Source: CAYPIE01 sp964410665 (GTDB taxonomy: Bacteria; Planctomycetota; Planctomycetia; Gemmatales; Gemmataceae). From it: 26,169 nt of DNA. The notes beneath the pieces are model-generated. The model was not told the DNA's origin. It was given only the letters and a program-made list of their open reading frames with translations, and ran no database searches. Below, one piece after another: positions 15,595 to 23,821 of this stretch. Location of the stretch: the NCBI GenBank assembly GCA_964410665.1, contig CAYPIE010000083.1, positions 1-26,169 of the forward strand, given 5' to 3'. Within the stretch, counting starts at the first letter, position 1. The number at the start of each line of letters is the position of its first letter. A program made the translations under genes and the position numbers.

Positions 15595-16167
15595 TTAGGA
15601 TTGCCGGGAAGCACGAATACGTTGGATCAGTCGGTTGACGGTGGATTCGTGGATGCCCAATTTTCGGGCGATCGCCTTGTAGGTCAGACCCTGGCAGAAT
15701 AGTTCGAGGATCTGGCGGTGTTTCTCGGGCTGCGAGTGCAGCAGCTGTTCCAGCTCTTCTTGATGGCTCACTTGCTGACTGGGAGTAGGGTCGTGACTCA
15801 GAGGTTCGATCATCCCGCCATCGTCGCGGGTGCCAAACGGCTGTTCGTGTTTCAGGCTATACCGCTGGGTTTGCATTCGCTTGCGGTAGGTTTCGACCAC
15901 CTTGTTGAAAGCAATCCGAGCCAGAAAGCGAATCATCTCTTCGGGAGAGGAAAAACGCGGTTGATTGGGTTGCAGAAAAAACGATCGCCACACGGACTGA
16001 AGAAAATCATCCGAATCATACAAGGTACGCATCCGGAGGTTGAGCCGCTGTCGCACCACCGTATGAATGTGACGGCTATAGCGATCGTGGAGGATGCGGG
16101 CGGCTTCCGGACAACCGTCGTGGAGCCGTTGCATTAAGTCCTGGAAGGCATACGATTCATCGTCCAT
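15595..16167 (-). CDS. ECF-like sigma-70 family factor paired with a Ser/Thr kinase
   Basis: A 190-aa sigma factor with only regions 2 and 4. Region 2 spans about residues 20-95 (LHDRYSRHIHTVVRQRL, LYDSDDFLQSVWRSFF, MIRFLARIAFNKVVETYRKR). Region 4 (about 135-187) ends with the helix-turn-helix GLTYKAIARKLGIHESTVNRLIQRIR. No anti-sigma gene follows; a kinase gene begins 12 bp after the stop, matching the kinase-linked ECF groups described in planctomycetes, where phosphorylation replaces anti-sigma control. That mechanism is inferred from context here. The ribosome-binding site before 16167 is weak. The 117-bp gap upstream probably holds its promoter, but no clear element stands out. Confidence 0.88.
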   Translation of the reverse strand: MDDESYAFQDLMQRLHDGCPEAARILHDRYSRHIHTVVRQRLNLRMRTLYDSDDFLQSVWRSFFLQPNQPRFSSPEEMIRFLARIAFNKVVETYRKRMQTQRYSLKHEQPFGTRDDGGMIEPLSHDPTPSQQVSHQEELEQLLHSQPEKHRQILELFCQGLTYKAIARKLGIHESTVNRLIQRIRASRQS

Positions 16168-16284
16168 GGCAGAGTTCTCGTCGCTGCGAAAGACTCCAGG
16201 ATACGATCAATACTGAATGTATATCGCAAAACGGGCGAAAGCTGCCTGAGTTCACGGCTTGACCGATCTATTTTGTGCCAAAGC

Positions 16285-17013
16285 TTATCCCTCGGCTGGA
16301 AAATTGCCTCTGTTCTGATAAAGGACCGGTACCCACCACGCTGGTAAGGGAGCCACACAGGTCATTGGCCGCCGTTCCACCGGGTGCGTGAAGGTCAAGC
16401 CCCGGGCATGTAGGGCAATCGGCTGATCACGTGGACCCGCACACGACGGGCCAAACGTAGCCCGACTGCCATAGAGACGGTCGCCTCGGATCGGATAACC
16501 GCGACGGGCACATTGGATCCGAAGCTGATGCATTCGCCCGGTTTGCGGCTGTAATTGCAACATACTGAAACGACCTTGGATCTCTCCAAGCACATCATAG
16601 GTGAGCACTGCCGGTTTGGCACCCGGTTCCTCCGCGGTCACGATTTCTACGCGAGCCTCCTGGGGCAGTTTGCGGAGCCAGTCCTGCCATTGCCCGTGAG
16701 GTGGCTGCGGCCGTCCATGCACGACTGCCCAGTAGATCTTGTGAACGGCATGGGTTTGAAACTGCACCGCAATCCGCTGTGCGGCCTTGGTGTTTCGCGC
16801 GAACAGAACGACTCCGGACACGGGCCGATCGAGTCGGTGCGGTATCCCGAGATAAACATTGCCCGGTTTGGCGTAGCGTTGCTTGATGTAGGCCTTGACC
16901 AAGGACTCTAGATTTGGCACTCCGGGCGGACCTTGGGTCAACAGTCCCGCCGGCTTGGCTACGGCAATGCAATGATAATCCTCATGTAAGATTTTAAGCC
17001 CTAGTGTCGACAT
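16285..17013 (-). CDS. RluA-family pseudouridine synthase
   Basis: A 242-aa RNA pseudouridine synthase acting on rRNA or tRNA. The N terminus LKILHEDYHCIAVAKPAGLLTQG is typical of the catalytic domain. The active-site motif is HRLDRPVSGVVLFA with catalytic Asp62, followed by KIYWAVVHG, LQPQTGRMHQLRIQCARRGYPIRGDRLYG (about 155-185) and the C-terminal HARGLTFTHPV. No S4 RNA-binding domain is present at the N terminus, as in RluA, TruC and RluC/D-like short forms, so the target site cannot be named. The start at 17013 lacks a clear Shine-Dalgarno but aligns with the family N terminus. It diverges from the small secreted protein gene at 17118. Confidence 0.9.
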   Translation of the reverse strand: MSTLGLKILHEDYHCIAVAKPAGLLTQGPPGVPNLESLVKAYIKQRYAKPGNVYLGIPHRLDRPVSGVVLFARNTKAAQRIAVQFQTHAVHKIYWAVVHGRPQPPHGQWQDWLRKLPQEARVEIVTAEEPGAKPAVLTYDVLGEIQGRFSMLQLQPQTGRMHQLRIQCARRGYPIRGDRLYGSRATFGPSCAGPRDQPIALHARGLTFTHPVERRPMTCVAPLPAWWVPVLYQNRGNFPAEG

Positions 17014-17117
17014 GGGCTTATCATCGCCTGCTCGTCTGGGCTGGTCAAGCGTGCGCTACACCAAGTAAGCTGTTTTCGACATCTGTCCGTTCCATGCTGC
17101 GGCAAGGAGGCAAGTCG

Positions 17118-17501
17118 ATGAAACAGTTGGCTCTTGGTGGTATCTTGGTCGTGAATACCTTGATGGCAACTCCACTTGCCGGGGGAGCGAGCCCGCCTCG
17201 GCCCGACAGCTCTCGACAGATTGGCTTGTTTCGCTTTGCTTCGTTCCAGGTGCCCATCGGCGACCAACCGCTGCGGCCGCCCACACCCGCGGAGGTGTGC
17301 CGTTGCTTACCTCAACCGAACCGCTGGGCCGCAGCCCAGGTGACCATCGAGCGGGTCGTCGATAAGCTCCACCCGCCTTGCTTCTACCCGCTGGTTGGTC
17401 GGGCCCGGCTGCATCAAGTGACGTACAAGTGCATGGTCAAGCGAGCCGGAGCCCAGGAAATCCTCTACCTGGACCGCCATCAACTTCGACCGCTACGCTA
17501 A
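17118..17501 (+). CDS. Small secreted protein, conserved planctomycete type
   Basis: A 127-aa protein with a signal peptide (MKQLALGGILVVNTLMATPLAGGASP, likely cleaved around residue 20-25). The mature part contains PTPAEVCRCLP, VTIERVVDKLHPPCFYPLVGRARLHQVTYKC and EILYLDRHQLR. I recall similar text (VDK-PP-YPLVG, HHxxYKC, YIDxDHL) in uncharacterised exported planctomycete proteins, but this is memory, not a search. It has three Cys in the mature part. The start at 17118 has a perfect AAGGAGG seven bases upstream; the frame extends further 5' without such a site. It is followed after about 150 bp by an ECF sigma/anti-sigma pair on the same strand. Function unknown. Confidence 0.75.
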   Translation: MKQLALGGILVVNTLMATPLAGGASPPRPDSSRQIGLFRFASFQVPIGDQPLRPPTPAEVCRCLPQPNRWAAAQVTIERVVDKLHPPCFYPLVGRARLHQVTYKCMVKRAGAQEILYLDRHQLRPLR

Positions 17502-17658
17502 CCGCCGCGCTTGTCCGACGGTCGTTGGGGCCTCAATTACCGGTTGAGGGTTGAATCCGGCCATTTTGTCCTAGCGAATTGCTTGATAGACTTTGAGGAT
17601 GGAAACCACGCAAGCGTGCAGGCCTGCCGCCCTTGGGCCGGCGGGAAGGGTGACATCC

Positions 17659-18261
17659 GTGACAGACAGCGTGTTGAACCGTGTGGCGATGGGCGATGCT
17701 GGAGCAGTCCAGGAATGTCTGGATCGCTTTGGTGGACTGGTTTGGTCGCTGGCACTACGCTTTCTGGGCAATCCGACCGATGCGGAGGATGCAGTTCAAG
17801 AGATCTTTGTCGATCTCTGGAAAAACGCCGAACGTTATCGGCCGGAACGTGGTTCGGAAGCCACTTTTGTGACGGTGTTGACGCGGCGGCGGTTAATTGA
17901 TCGTCGCCGTCGTGCTCAAAGGAGTTTGGACACTACCCCTTTGCCCGACAGCCTACCCAGCCAGCGGCAGGAGGCTTTCCACCATGTGGAAGTCGCGGAT
18001 GAAGCCGCTCATGCCGCACGAGCCCTGGAAGTTTTGCGTCCCGAGCAACGTCAGGTACTGGAGCTGGCGATCTACCACGGGCTCAGTCATGAAGCAATTG
18101 CGCAGCAGACCCAACTGCCCCTTGGAACCGTGAAAACCCACGTTCGTCGTGGGCTGATTCGAGTACGTGAACTGTTAGCAGCCTCGAACAGTCCCACGCC
18201 GCAACGAGTCTCTGAAAGCTCCTTCCGGCTTCCGAGTGCCAGTGAAGGAGGGAACGCATGA
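17659..18261 (+). CDS. ECF RNA polymerase sigma factor
   Basis: An ECF sigma-70 factor of about 200 aa. Region 2 contains LDRFGGLVWSLALRFLGNPTDAEDAVQEIFVDLWKNAERYRPERG and TFVTVLTRRRLIDRRRR. Region 4 contains LRPEQRQVLELAIYHGLSHEAIAQQTQLPLGTVKTHVRRGLIRVRELL. Text and length resemble SigK-like factors controlled by RskA-type anti-sigmas. The start is uncertain: the ATG at 17599 has a purine run too close to it, whereas the GTG at 17659 follows GGGAAGGG at good spacing and gives the usual ECF N terminus, so it is preferred. The stop overlaps the start of the anti-sigma gene by 4 bp (ATGA), which implies translational coupling. Confidence 0.9.
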   Translation: MTDSVLNRVAMGDAGAVQECLDRFGGLVWSLALRFLGNPTDAEDAVQEIFVDLWKNAERYRPERGSEATFVTVLTRRRLIDRRRRAQRSLDTTPLPDSLPSQRQEAFHHVEVADEAAHAARALEVLRPEQRQVLELAIYHGLSHEAIAQQTQLPLGTVKTHVRRGLIRVRELLAASNSPTPQRVSESSFRLPSASEGGNA

Positions 18262-19109
18262 ACACAAATTCCATCCCAGATCGCGATCACCTGCTGGACC
18301 TGCTTGCCGACCAAGCAACGCAGGGGCTCAGCGACGTGGAACTGGCTGAACTGCATACCCTTTTGCATGGTCAAGAGGACCTGGATGGGGAAGCTGTCGA
18401 GTATACCGCGGCCGCCATTGACTTGGCCCTGCAACCGGCCAAACTCACGCCCATGCCCGCGGACTTGTCTCAGCGGATTGCCCAGGACGCGGTCAAACAC
18501 CTACAGCACTCGAACACTCCGACGCTGCCGATGACTCCGCCGACCAATGTGGCGTTTCGAAGGCAAACCATTGTTGAACCGGCCCCCCGACCGGAGTCGA
18601 CAACCACTTGGTTGACTAGACTCAACTGGCTGGGGTGGGTGGTCGCCGCGGCCTGCTTGCTGATCGCCGTTCAGGCATGGTTGGCGAGCACCGGCGACAA
18701 TTCCCAAACACCGATCAGCCTTAAGGACCAATTGACCAGAATGGTGGCGATCAAGGACACCATCCAGCTACCGGGCGGTCCGGTCAACCAACAACTGGCA
18801 CCGAAGGCTGCCGGAGAAGTGGTCTGGAATGGCCAGAAACAGGCGGGGTTCTTGGTGTTGCGTGACCTCCCAGTGAACGATCCCAGCAAGCACCAGTATC
18901 AACTCTGGATCTTTGATGCCAATCGGACCAAACACCCCGTCGATGGCGGCGTCTTTGATGTCTCGAACTCCGATGATATTTTGATTCCAATTCGATCGAA
19001 ACTGCCGGTGGGACAGGCGGTCCAATTCGCCATCACCCGTGAACGCCCGGGTGGCGTGGTGGTCTCCGATCAGAAAGAGATTGTCTTCCTGGCCAAGCGG
19101 CCGGTGTAA
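18258..19109 (+). CDS. Membrane anti-sigma factor, RskA-like
   Basis: A 283-aa single-pass membrane protein. The N-terminal cytoplasmic part (1-120) contains DHLLDLLADQATQGLSDVELAELHTLL, which lacks the zinc-binding HxxxCxxC of ZAS-type anti-sigmas. The transmembrane helix spans about 124-143 (LGWVVAAACLLIAVQAWL). The C-terminal periplasmic domain (about 150-283) resembles the RskA anti-sigma-K domain, with GEVVWNGQKQAGFLVLRDLPVND, YQLWIFD, GGVFDV and FAITRERPGGVVVSDQKEIV. It would hold the upstream ECF factor at the membrane until a signal triggers proteolysis. A strong AAGGAGG precedes the ATG, and the 4-bp overlap with the sigma gene supports a functional pair. Confidence 0.9.
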   Translation: MNTNSIPDRDHLLDLLADQATQGLSDVELAELHTLLHGQEDLDGEAVEYTAAAIDLALQPAKLTPMPADLSQRIAQDAVKHLQHSNTPTLPMTPPTNVAFRRQTIVEPAPRPESTTTWLTRLNWLGWVVAAACLLIAVQAWLASTGDNSQTPISLKDQLTRMVAIKDTIQLPGGPVNQQLAPKAAGEVVWNGQKQAGFLVLRDLPVNDPSKHQYQLWIFDANRTKHPVDGGVFDVSNSDDILIPIRSKLPVGQAVQFAITRERPGGVVVSDQKEIVFLAKRPV

Positions 19110-19167
19110 AGCCGCTTGACCCCTCACCCAACTCGCAATGGCCCACCTGCTTGGCCACGCGGCTTAC
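19106..19167. terminator. Inverted repeat spanning the gap between convergent genes
   Basis: GTAAAGCCGC (19106-19115) and GCGGCTTAC (19159-19167) can pair with one bulged base around a loop of about 43 nt. The arms overlap the stop codons of both converging genes. The long loop and absence of T-runs make terminator function uncertain. Confidence 0.3.
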
Positions 19168-20249
19168 ACTTCCTCCCAAGCTGCCGCGGCCACGCCCAGG
19201 CCGGTCGTGGCTAACTCCGGGATCAACCGGCGAATGGTGGCGGCGGCATACTCGACCTGAGCACGGTTGACATCCAAATGGGTGCACACCCGTACCACGG
19301 TGGGAGCGGTGGTCGTGGCCAGAATCCCATGTTCACGTAGTTTGTCGACGACCGTTTTGGCGTTGCCCAAGCTGGGGTCGACTTCAAACCAGAGTAAATT
19401 GGTCTCGACATAGGGTGGGTCCAGGCGTAGGCCGGGAGTTGCACGAATGGCCTCCGCTAGGATCTGGGCATGAGCATGATCCTCGGCCAACCGATCAAGG
19501 TGGTGGTCCAGGGCGTACAGCGCTGCCGCGGCGATCACACCTGCTTGCCGCATGCCACCACCGAAGAGTTTCCGCACCCAACGTGCTTTGTGGATCAATT
19601 CCGCGGAGCCGACCAATGCCGAACCGACCGGAGCACCCAGCCCCTTACTAAAACAAACCGAAACCGTGTCAAACGGCTCGGCCAGCTCCCAGAGGGCCAA
19701 TCCCGTGGCAACGTGGGCATTCCATAGCCGCGCCCCGTCGAGGTGAAGCTTGAGCCCATGCTCGCGCGCCCAAGCCGCAATCGCCAGGATCTTTTCCTGT
19801 GGATAGACTCGTCCACCGCCGCGGTTGTGCGTGTTTTCCAGGCAGACCAGCCGCGACTGGGCATAGTGTTCGTTGTGTGGGCGGAGCAGATCCCGCAACT
19901 GGTCCACGTCTAAAACGCCATAATCGCCAGGGACCGTGCGGCAAGTCACACCGCTGAGGACGGCGGGGCCTCCCGCTTCCCAAGTGAAGATGTGGCAGGT
20001 GGACTCGCAGATCAGCTCATCTCCTGGCTGGGTGTGAGCACGCACCGCGATTTGATTCGACATGGTCCCAGACGGGACCCACAAGGCCGCCTGCTTGCCG
20101 AGCAATTCTGCTACTCGGTTTTGCACGGCGTGGATCGTGGGGTCCTCATCCATTACATCATCGCCTACCTCAGCCCGGGCCATGGCCTCGCGCATACCGG
20201 GTGTTGGGCGGGTCACGGTGTCGCTTCGTAGATCGATCAGGTCGGTCAT
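19164..20249 (-). CDS. ltaE: Low-specificity L-threonine aldolase
   Basis: A 361-aa PLP-dependent fold-type I enzyme that cleaves L-threonine or L-allo-threonine to glycine and acetaldehyde. It has the N-terminal DLRSDTVTRPTPGMREAM, the GDDV(M)xEDPT segment, SGTMSNQIA (60-68), the ring-stacking His86 in CHIF, ENTHNRGGG (138-146), Asp171 in LHLDGARLWNA and the Schiff-base Lys202 in SVCFSKGLGAPVGS. Length and all key residues fit the family. The start at 20249 has AAGGA eight bases upstream. It converges with the anti-sigma gene and diverges from the exported repeat protein. A relation to beta-eliminating lyases exists, but the motif set favours the aldolase. Confidence 0.93.
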   Translation of the reverse strand: MTDLIDLRSDTVTRPTPGMREAMARAEVGDDVMDEDPTIHAVQNRVAELLGKQAALWVPSGTMSNQIAVRAHTQPGDELICESTCHIFTWEAGGPAVLSGVTCRTVPGDYGVLDVDQLRDLLRPHNEHYAQSRLVCLENTHNRGGGRVYPQEKILAIAAWAREHGLKLHLDGARLWNAHVATGLALWELAEPFDTVSVCFSKGLGAPVGSALVGSAELIHKARWVRKLFGGGMRQAGVIAAAALYALDHHLDRLAEDHAHAQILAEAIRATPGLRLDPPYVETNLLWFEVDPSLGNAKTVVDKLREHGILATTTAPTVVRVCTHLDVNRAQVEYAAATIRRLIPELATTGLGVAAAAWEEV

Positions 20250-20737
20250 CCGTGGGTTCCTTCAGGCCGGGGTTGTCAAGTCAGGTCAATTGAGAATGTT
20301 ATATCGCCTGGGGAAAGGAGCACCCATACTCGTCCGGCGCGGCAGGCCACTTCTGCCATTCGAGTCGTTCGCACCAAGATTTTGCCGCCAGGGCCAAGCG
20401 TAACCGATTGAGCCAACGCTCTCCCACCAGGCAGTGGAGCTGGTGAAGCTAGTACTGGCCAAGCAATCCGGCTAAGGTGAACTTTTCGAAGCAAGTTCGC
20501 GGTCAATTGTCCGCTTTTGTCCCGGATTCCGCATAGGGCATCAGGTATAGAATCTCAACGTGTATCTCTTTGCCGGACAGATAGAGCCGACGTAGCTTGC
20601 CTGATTTACCGAGCAGAGAACCATCAATCAACGGATTCGGGATCGTTCGTCAATCGGGCCTCCGTCTGGCCGAACGGCCCCATCCAGGGGTAGTGAGACA
20701 AGACCGATCGGACCAAATTTTTGCAGGAGTAGCGTTC
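20250..20737. other. Divergent intergenic region, 488 bp, no gene recognised
   Basis: This lies between the threonine aldolase (minus) and the exported repeat protein (plus). Open frames exist, including an upstream extension of the repeat-protein frame and a 76-codon minus-strand frame at 20276-20506, but none has a credible start site or protein-like text. No tRNA cloverleaf was found by eye. No promoter stands out. Confidence 0.5.
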
Positions 20738-22249
20738 ATGTTTGACTCCCTCTGGTGCCGGCTGCGGACCTCCTCACCCAACTCCCGCCGGTTGAGTCTG
20801 GATACGCTGGAGGAACGCATCACCCCCGTGGTCATCGCGGTCAACGATGTGTACTCCGTGGAAGCCGGGCGGGTGTTGACGGTCGATGCCCAAGATGGGG
20901 TTCTGGCCAACGATTTTAACACGACCAACTTTGGTGCGGTGCTGACCGCAACCCTTGCCGCGGGACCCTTTTACACCATGCCCCCCGGCGTTCCCATTGA
21001 CCCGAATAGCTTGAGCCTGAACCTCAATGGCTCGTTTAGCTTTGCCGCCCCGGCGGACATTCCTCGTGGCCAAGTCCAGTTCACCTACGTGGCGACCGAT
21101 ACCACCACCGGCGAGCTGGATATTGGCACGGTCACCATCAATATTCAGCCGTCCACCAGCTATTATGCCGCCGCGGCCGGCTTTGGTGGTGGCCCTCAAG
21201 TCCGCGTGTTTGATAGCGATACCGGTCTCGAAGTCTTTAGCTTTATGGCCTTTCAGGAAGCCTTTACCGGCGGCGTCCGCGTCGCCACCGGCGACCTGAA
21301 CATGGATGGTGTCGATGAAATCGTGGTTGGTGCGGGGCCTGGGGGCGGCCCTGCGGTACAGGTTTTTGATGGTCAGACGGGGAATCTGGTCGACAGCTTC
21401 TTTGCCTTCGACCCAGCCTTTAGTGGGGGTGTCTATGTCGCGGTGGGCGATGTGGATGGCGATGGCGATGGCGACATTGTGACCGGGGCTGGTGATACCG
21501 GTGGCCCGGTGGTCCGGGTCTTCGATGGCACCACGCTCGCGCTGTTGACCGAGTTCCTTGCCTATGAAGCAAGCTTTCGGGGCGGTGTATTCGTCGGCAC
21601 CGGCGATATTCGGGACATTGGCCGCGATGCCATCATCACCGGGGCAGGTCCCGGCGGTGGACCGCTGGTGCGGGCTTTCGATGTCGTGGCCAACAACCTG
21701 CAGTTGCTGAACTTCTTCTCGTTTGACCCCAACCAGCGTGGCGGGGTGCATGTCGCGACCGGAGATTTCTCCGGCAATGGCAAGATCGATGTCGTCGCTG
21801 GCTCCGGGGTCGGTTCACCGATTGTCAATATTCACGATGGCGAAACCGGTGCGCTGCAGCGTAGCTTCCAGGCCTTCAATCGCGATGAGCCCACCGGTGC
21901 AGTTTTTCTGGGTGGACCTACGGCATTGGCCGGCGGTTTCGCCGGACCGAACAACGCCTTGCTCACCCCGGTAACCATTCCAGCGTCGCTGACCCCGGAC
22001 ATTACCCCGCTCGGCAACTCCTTGGCAAGTCCGTCGCTGCTTCGCTTTGCCACCGCCCAGGGGGGCGTTCGCGTGGCCACCGTGGACCGCACCCGGGATG
22101 GGGTCTCGGATATTGTCATTGGCAATGGCCCCGGCACCTCGGCACGGCTGCGGGTCTTTGATGGCACGGACCTGACCGAGATTGAAAATATTGCCGCCTT
22201 CAACCAGAACTTCCTAGGCGGCGTATTCGTCGGTGGCAGCGGCGCTTAA
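20738..22249 (+). CDS. Exported FG-GAP/VCBS-like repeat protein with N-terminal LExR motif
   Basis: A 503-aa protein. The N terminus has a basic region and LDTLEERITPV (21-31), a variant of the planctomycete LExRxVPA motif, implying export. Residues 33-137 form a cadherin/VCBS-like domain (NDVYSVEAGRVLTV, DGVLANDF, GSFSFAAP, FTYVATD). From about 145 there are repeats of roughly 58 residues with the pattern G-GGP-V-VFD--TG followed by GGV-VA-GD---DG-D-IV-GAG, a beta-propeller of FG-GAP type. Calcium-like loops are DLNMDGVDE (186-194) and DVDGDGDGD (238-246). Four repeats are clear, a fifth is degenerate, and a last one is at 455-503. The start at 20738 follows AGGAG. It is probably a surface protein; the ligand is unknown. 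Confidence 0.85.
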   Translation: MFDSLWCRLRTSSPNSRRLSLDTLEERITPVVIAVNDVYSVEAGRVLTVDAQDGVLANDFNTTNFGAVLTATLAAGPFYTMPPGVPIDPNSLSLNLNGSFSFAAPADIPRGQVQFTYVATDTTTGELDIGTVTINIQPSTSYYAAAAGFGGGPQVRVFDSDTGLEVFSFMAFQEAFTGGVRVATGDLNMDGVDEIVVGAGPGGGPAVQVFDGQTGNLVDSFFAFDPAFSGGVYVAVGDVDGDGDGDIVTGAGDTGGPVVRVFDGTTLALLTEFLAYEASFRGGVFVGTGDIRDIGRDAIITGAGPGGGPLVRAFDVVANNLQLLNFFSFDPNQRGGVHVATGDFSGNGKIDVVAGSGVGSPIVNIHDGETGALQRSFQAFNRDEPTGAVFLGGPTALAGGFAGPNNALLTPVTIPASLTPDITPLGNSLASPSLLRFATAQGGVRVATVDRTRDGVSDIVIGNGPGTSARLRVFDGTDLTEIENIAAFNQNFLGGVFVGGSGA

Positions 22250-22274
22250 GGCTCCCCATCCGCTGTCTGCTTGC

Positions 22275-22351
22275 TGGACCCCCGGCGGGACCCACCAGGA
22301 TGATCCTGGCGGCTCTGGTCGGGGGTCCAGGCGTTTACGTCACGTTTTTTT
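22275..22351 (+). terminator. Large hairpin and T-run after the repeat-protein gene
   Basis: TGGACCCCCG (22275-22284) pairs with CGGGGGTCCA (22320-22329), enclosing an inner hairpin CCAGGA-TGA-TCCTGG (22295-22309). A run of seven T (22345-22351) comes 15 nt after the stem. It probably ends the upstream transcript and isolates the phage module. Confidence 0.6.
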
Positions 22352-22399
22352 GGACTTTTTGGCCGCCACGCCACGTTTTTTCCACTTTTTGGCCGCCGC
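22341..22399 (+). repeat. Pair of T-rich direct repeats upstream of the terminase
   Basis: Two near-identical copies of about 28-29 bp lie 31 bp apart (22341-22369 and 22372-22399). Each starts CACG plus six or seven T and ends ACTTTTTGGCCGCC; they differ mainly in GG versus CC in the middle. They sit between the hairpin of the repeat-protein gene and the AT-rich stretch before the terminase. Confidence 0.75.
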
Positions 22400-22403
22400 T
22401 GGC

Positions 22404-22437
22404 TATATATAGTATAGATAGTGAATTTTAGTATAGT
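22404..22437 (+). promoter_or_regulatory. AT-rich promoter-like stretch before the phage head module
   Basis: In a GC-rich setting this segment is strongly A/T, with TAGTATAG at 22410-22417 and again at 22429-22436, giving several -10-like TATAGT/TATAGA hexamers 15-50 bp before the terminase ATG. TTGGCC (22389-22394) with an 18-bp spacer to TATAGA (22413-22418) is one possible pairing. Confidence 0.45.
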
Positions 22438-22452
22438 AAAGCGGCGTCGAGC

Positions 22453-23727
22453 ATGGACGTACGAACTACCTTATTGGCCATGCTGGAGCCTGGGCGACTG
22501 CTGATGCGCCAGGGCCTACAGCCCGACCCGTGGCAGCAGGCGTTTCTCCAGCTGCAGCATGGCCGGGTGCTACTCTGCTGCACCCGGGGTGGTGGCAAGA
22601 GCCGAGCCACTAGTATCAAGGCGCTGCATCGGGCCCTGTACCGGCCCGGCAGTCAGATTTTACTGGTATCACGCTCGTTGCGGCAAAGTAGCGAACTGCT
22701 GCGTTATGTTCGGCAGGGCTACCAGGCCTTGGGCCTGCCAGAAAAGCCCGCACGCGCCACCACCTATTTACTCGAGCTGGCCAACGGCAGTCGAATCCTC
22801 TCGTTACCCGGGAACGAAGAAACCATCCGCGGTCTGCAGGGAATCCACCTGCTGATCATCGACGAGGCGGCTCGCGTCCCCGATGTGCTGTATCACTCGG
22901 TGCGGCCGATGTTGGGGGTGAGCCAGGGGCATTTGATCGCGCTATCAACACCGTTTGGCCAGCGCGGTTGGTTCTGGCGAGCATGGACCGAGACGGGTAA
23001 CGACTGGCACAAGATCCGGGTGCCATGGACGGCGTGTCCACGGCTGGATGCGGAGTTTATCGAACAAGAACGCCGCGCTTGCGGTTCGGGTTGGGTGGCC
23101 CAGGAGTATGAGTGCAGCTTTCAATCGATGGCAGGATTGGTCTACCCGGACTTGCGCGAGCAGTGTGCGGGGGTACTTCCTCCGGGAAAGTCGGGCCACA
23201 GGGTGGGGGGGATCGATTTCGGCTTTCGCAATCCGTTTGCCGCGGTTTGGGGGTTGGTGGATGGCGATGATGTGCTGTGGCTGACCCATGAGTACTACCG
23301 GACTGGGCAGAGCATTCAAGAACTCTTGCCGGCTTTGCCGGTCGAGGTGACCTGGTATGCCGATCCGTCCAGTCCGCAAGAGATTCGCACACTGGTCCGG
23401 GCCGGATTGACGGTGCGTCGTGGCCACAATGCGATTGCCGCGGGAATCGCCGCGGTCCGGGCGCGGATCGAGACGGGTCGGCTTCGAATCGACCCGGAGC
23501 GATGTGCTAATTTGTTGCGCGAGGCCACGCTCTATCACTATCCTGCCGAACAACTCGATGAGATTCCCGTGGATGCAGATAACCATGCCTTGTCAGCACT
23601 ACGGTATTTGGTCAGTCGCTTAGATGCAAGTTTTTTGAGCGGTTACCGTCGTGTCCTGCAACCTGAGCCCCGGGTCGTGCCGTCTCGGTATGACCCGCGA
23701 GATGTGGGCTGGACGATGTGGCGTTGA
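22453..23727 (+). CDS. Phage terminase large subunit
   Basis: A 424-aa DNA-packaging motor protein that drives genome translocation into proheads and cuts the concatemer. The ATPase domain shows an adenine-binding region (PDPWQQAF, 25-32), Walker A TRGGGKSR (44-51), Walker B LLIIDEAAR (133-141) and coupling motif LSTP (164-167). The nuclease domain has RNase H-type acidic residues: Asp255 in GGIDFGFRNP, Asp304 in WYADPSS, and Asp375/Asp377 in PVDADNHALSALRY. All motor and nuclease motifs are intact, so it is not an obvious remnant. The ATG at 22453 has no good Shine-Dalgarno; Met10 and Met18 are alternatives. No small terminase subunit precedes it. It heads the module with portal and protease. 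Confidence 0.88.
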   Translation: MDVRTTLLAMLEPGRLLMRQGLQPDPWQQAFLQLQHGRVLLCCTRGGGKSRATSIKALHRALYRPGSQILLVSRSLRQSSELLRYVRQGYQALGLPEKPARATTYLLELANGSRILSLPGNEETIRGLQGIHLLIIDEAARVPDVLYHSVRPMLGVSQGHLIALSTPFGQRGWFWRAWTETGNDWHKIRVPWTACPRLDAEFIEQERRACGSGWVAQEYECSFQSMAGLVYPDLREQCAGVLPPGKSGHRVGGIDFGFRNPFAAVWGLVDGDDVLWLTHEYYRTGQSIQELLPALPVEVTWYADPSSPQEIRTLVRAGLTVRRGHNAIAAGIAAVRARIETGRLRIDPERCANLLREATLYHYPAEQLDEIPVDADNHALSALRYLVSRLDASFLSGYRRVLQPEPRVVPSRYDPRDVGWTMWR

Positions 23728-23821
23728 GATTGGCCTCGCTTGACTGGGCATCAAATGGGTTGCGGGCTTCCCCACGGGGCCTCGCTTTGTCTCTCCAGAC
23801 TCCGAATAGGACTGCGGACCG

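Noticed and set aside
20276..20506. 76-codon minus-strand frame upstream of the threonine aldolase
   Set aside because: There is no Shine-Dalgarno, the composition is not protein-like, and it runs through the aldolase promoter region.
20774..21751. 325-codon minus-strand frame inside the exported repeat protein
   Set aside because: It is antisense to a gene with clear FG-GAP-type repeats; it reflects the periodic GC-rich codon pattern.
22250..22452. tRNA-based attachment site for the phage module
   Set aside because: No cloverleaf or tRNA 3' end could be recognised in this gap.
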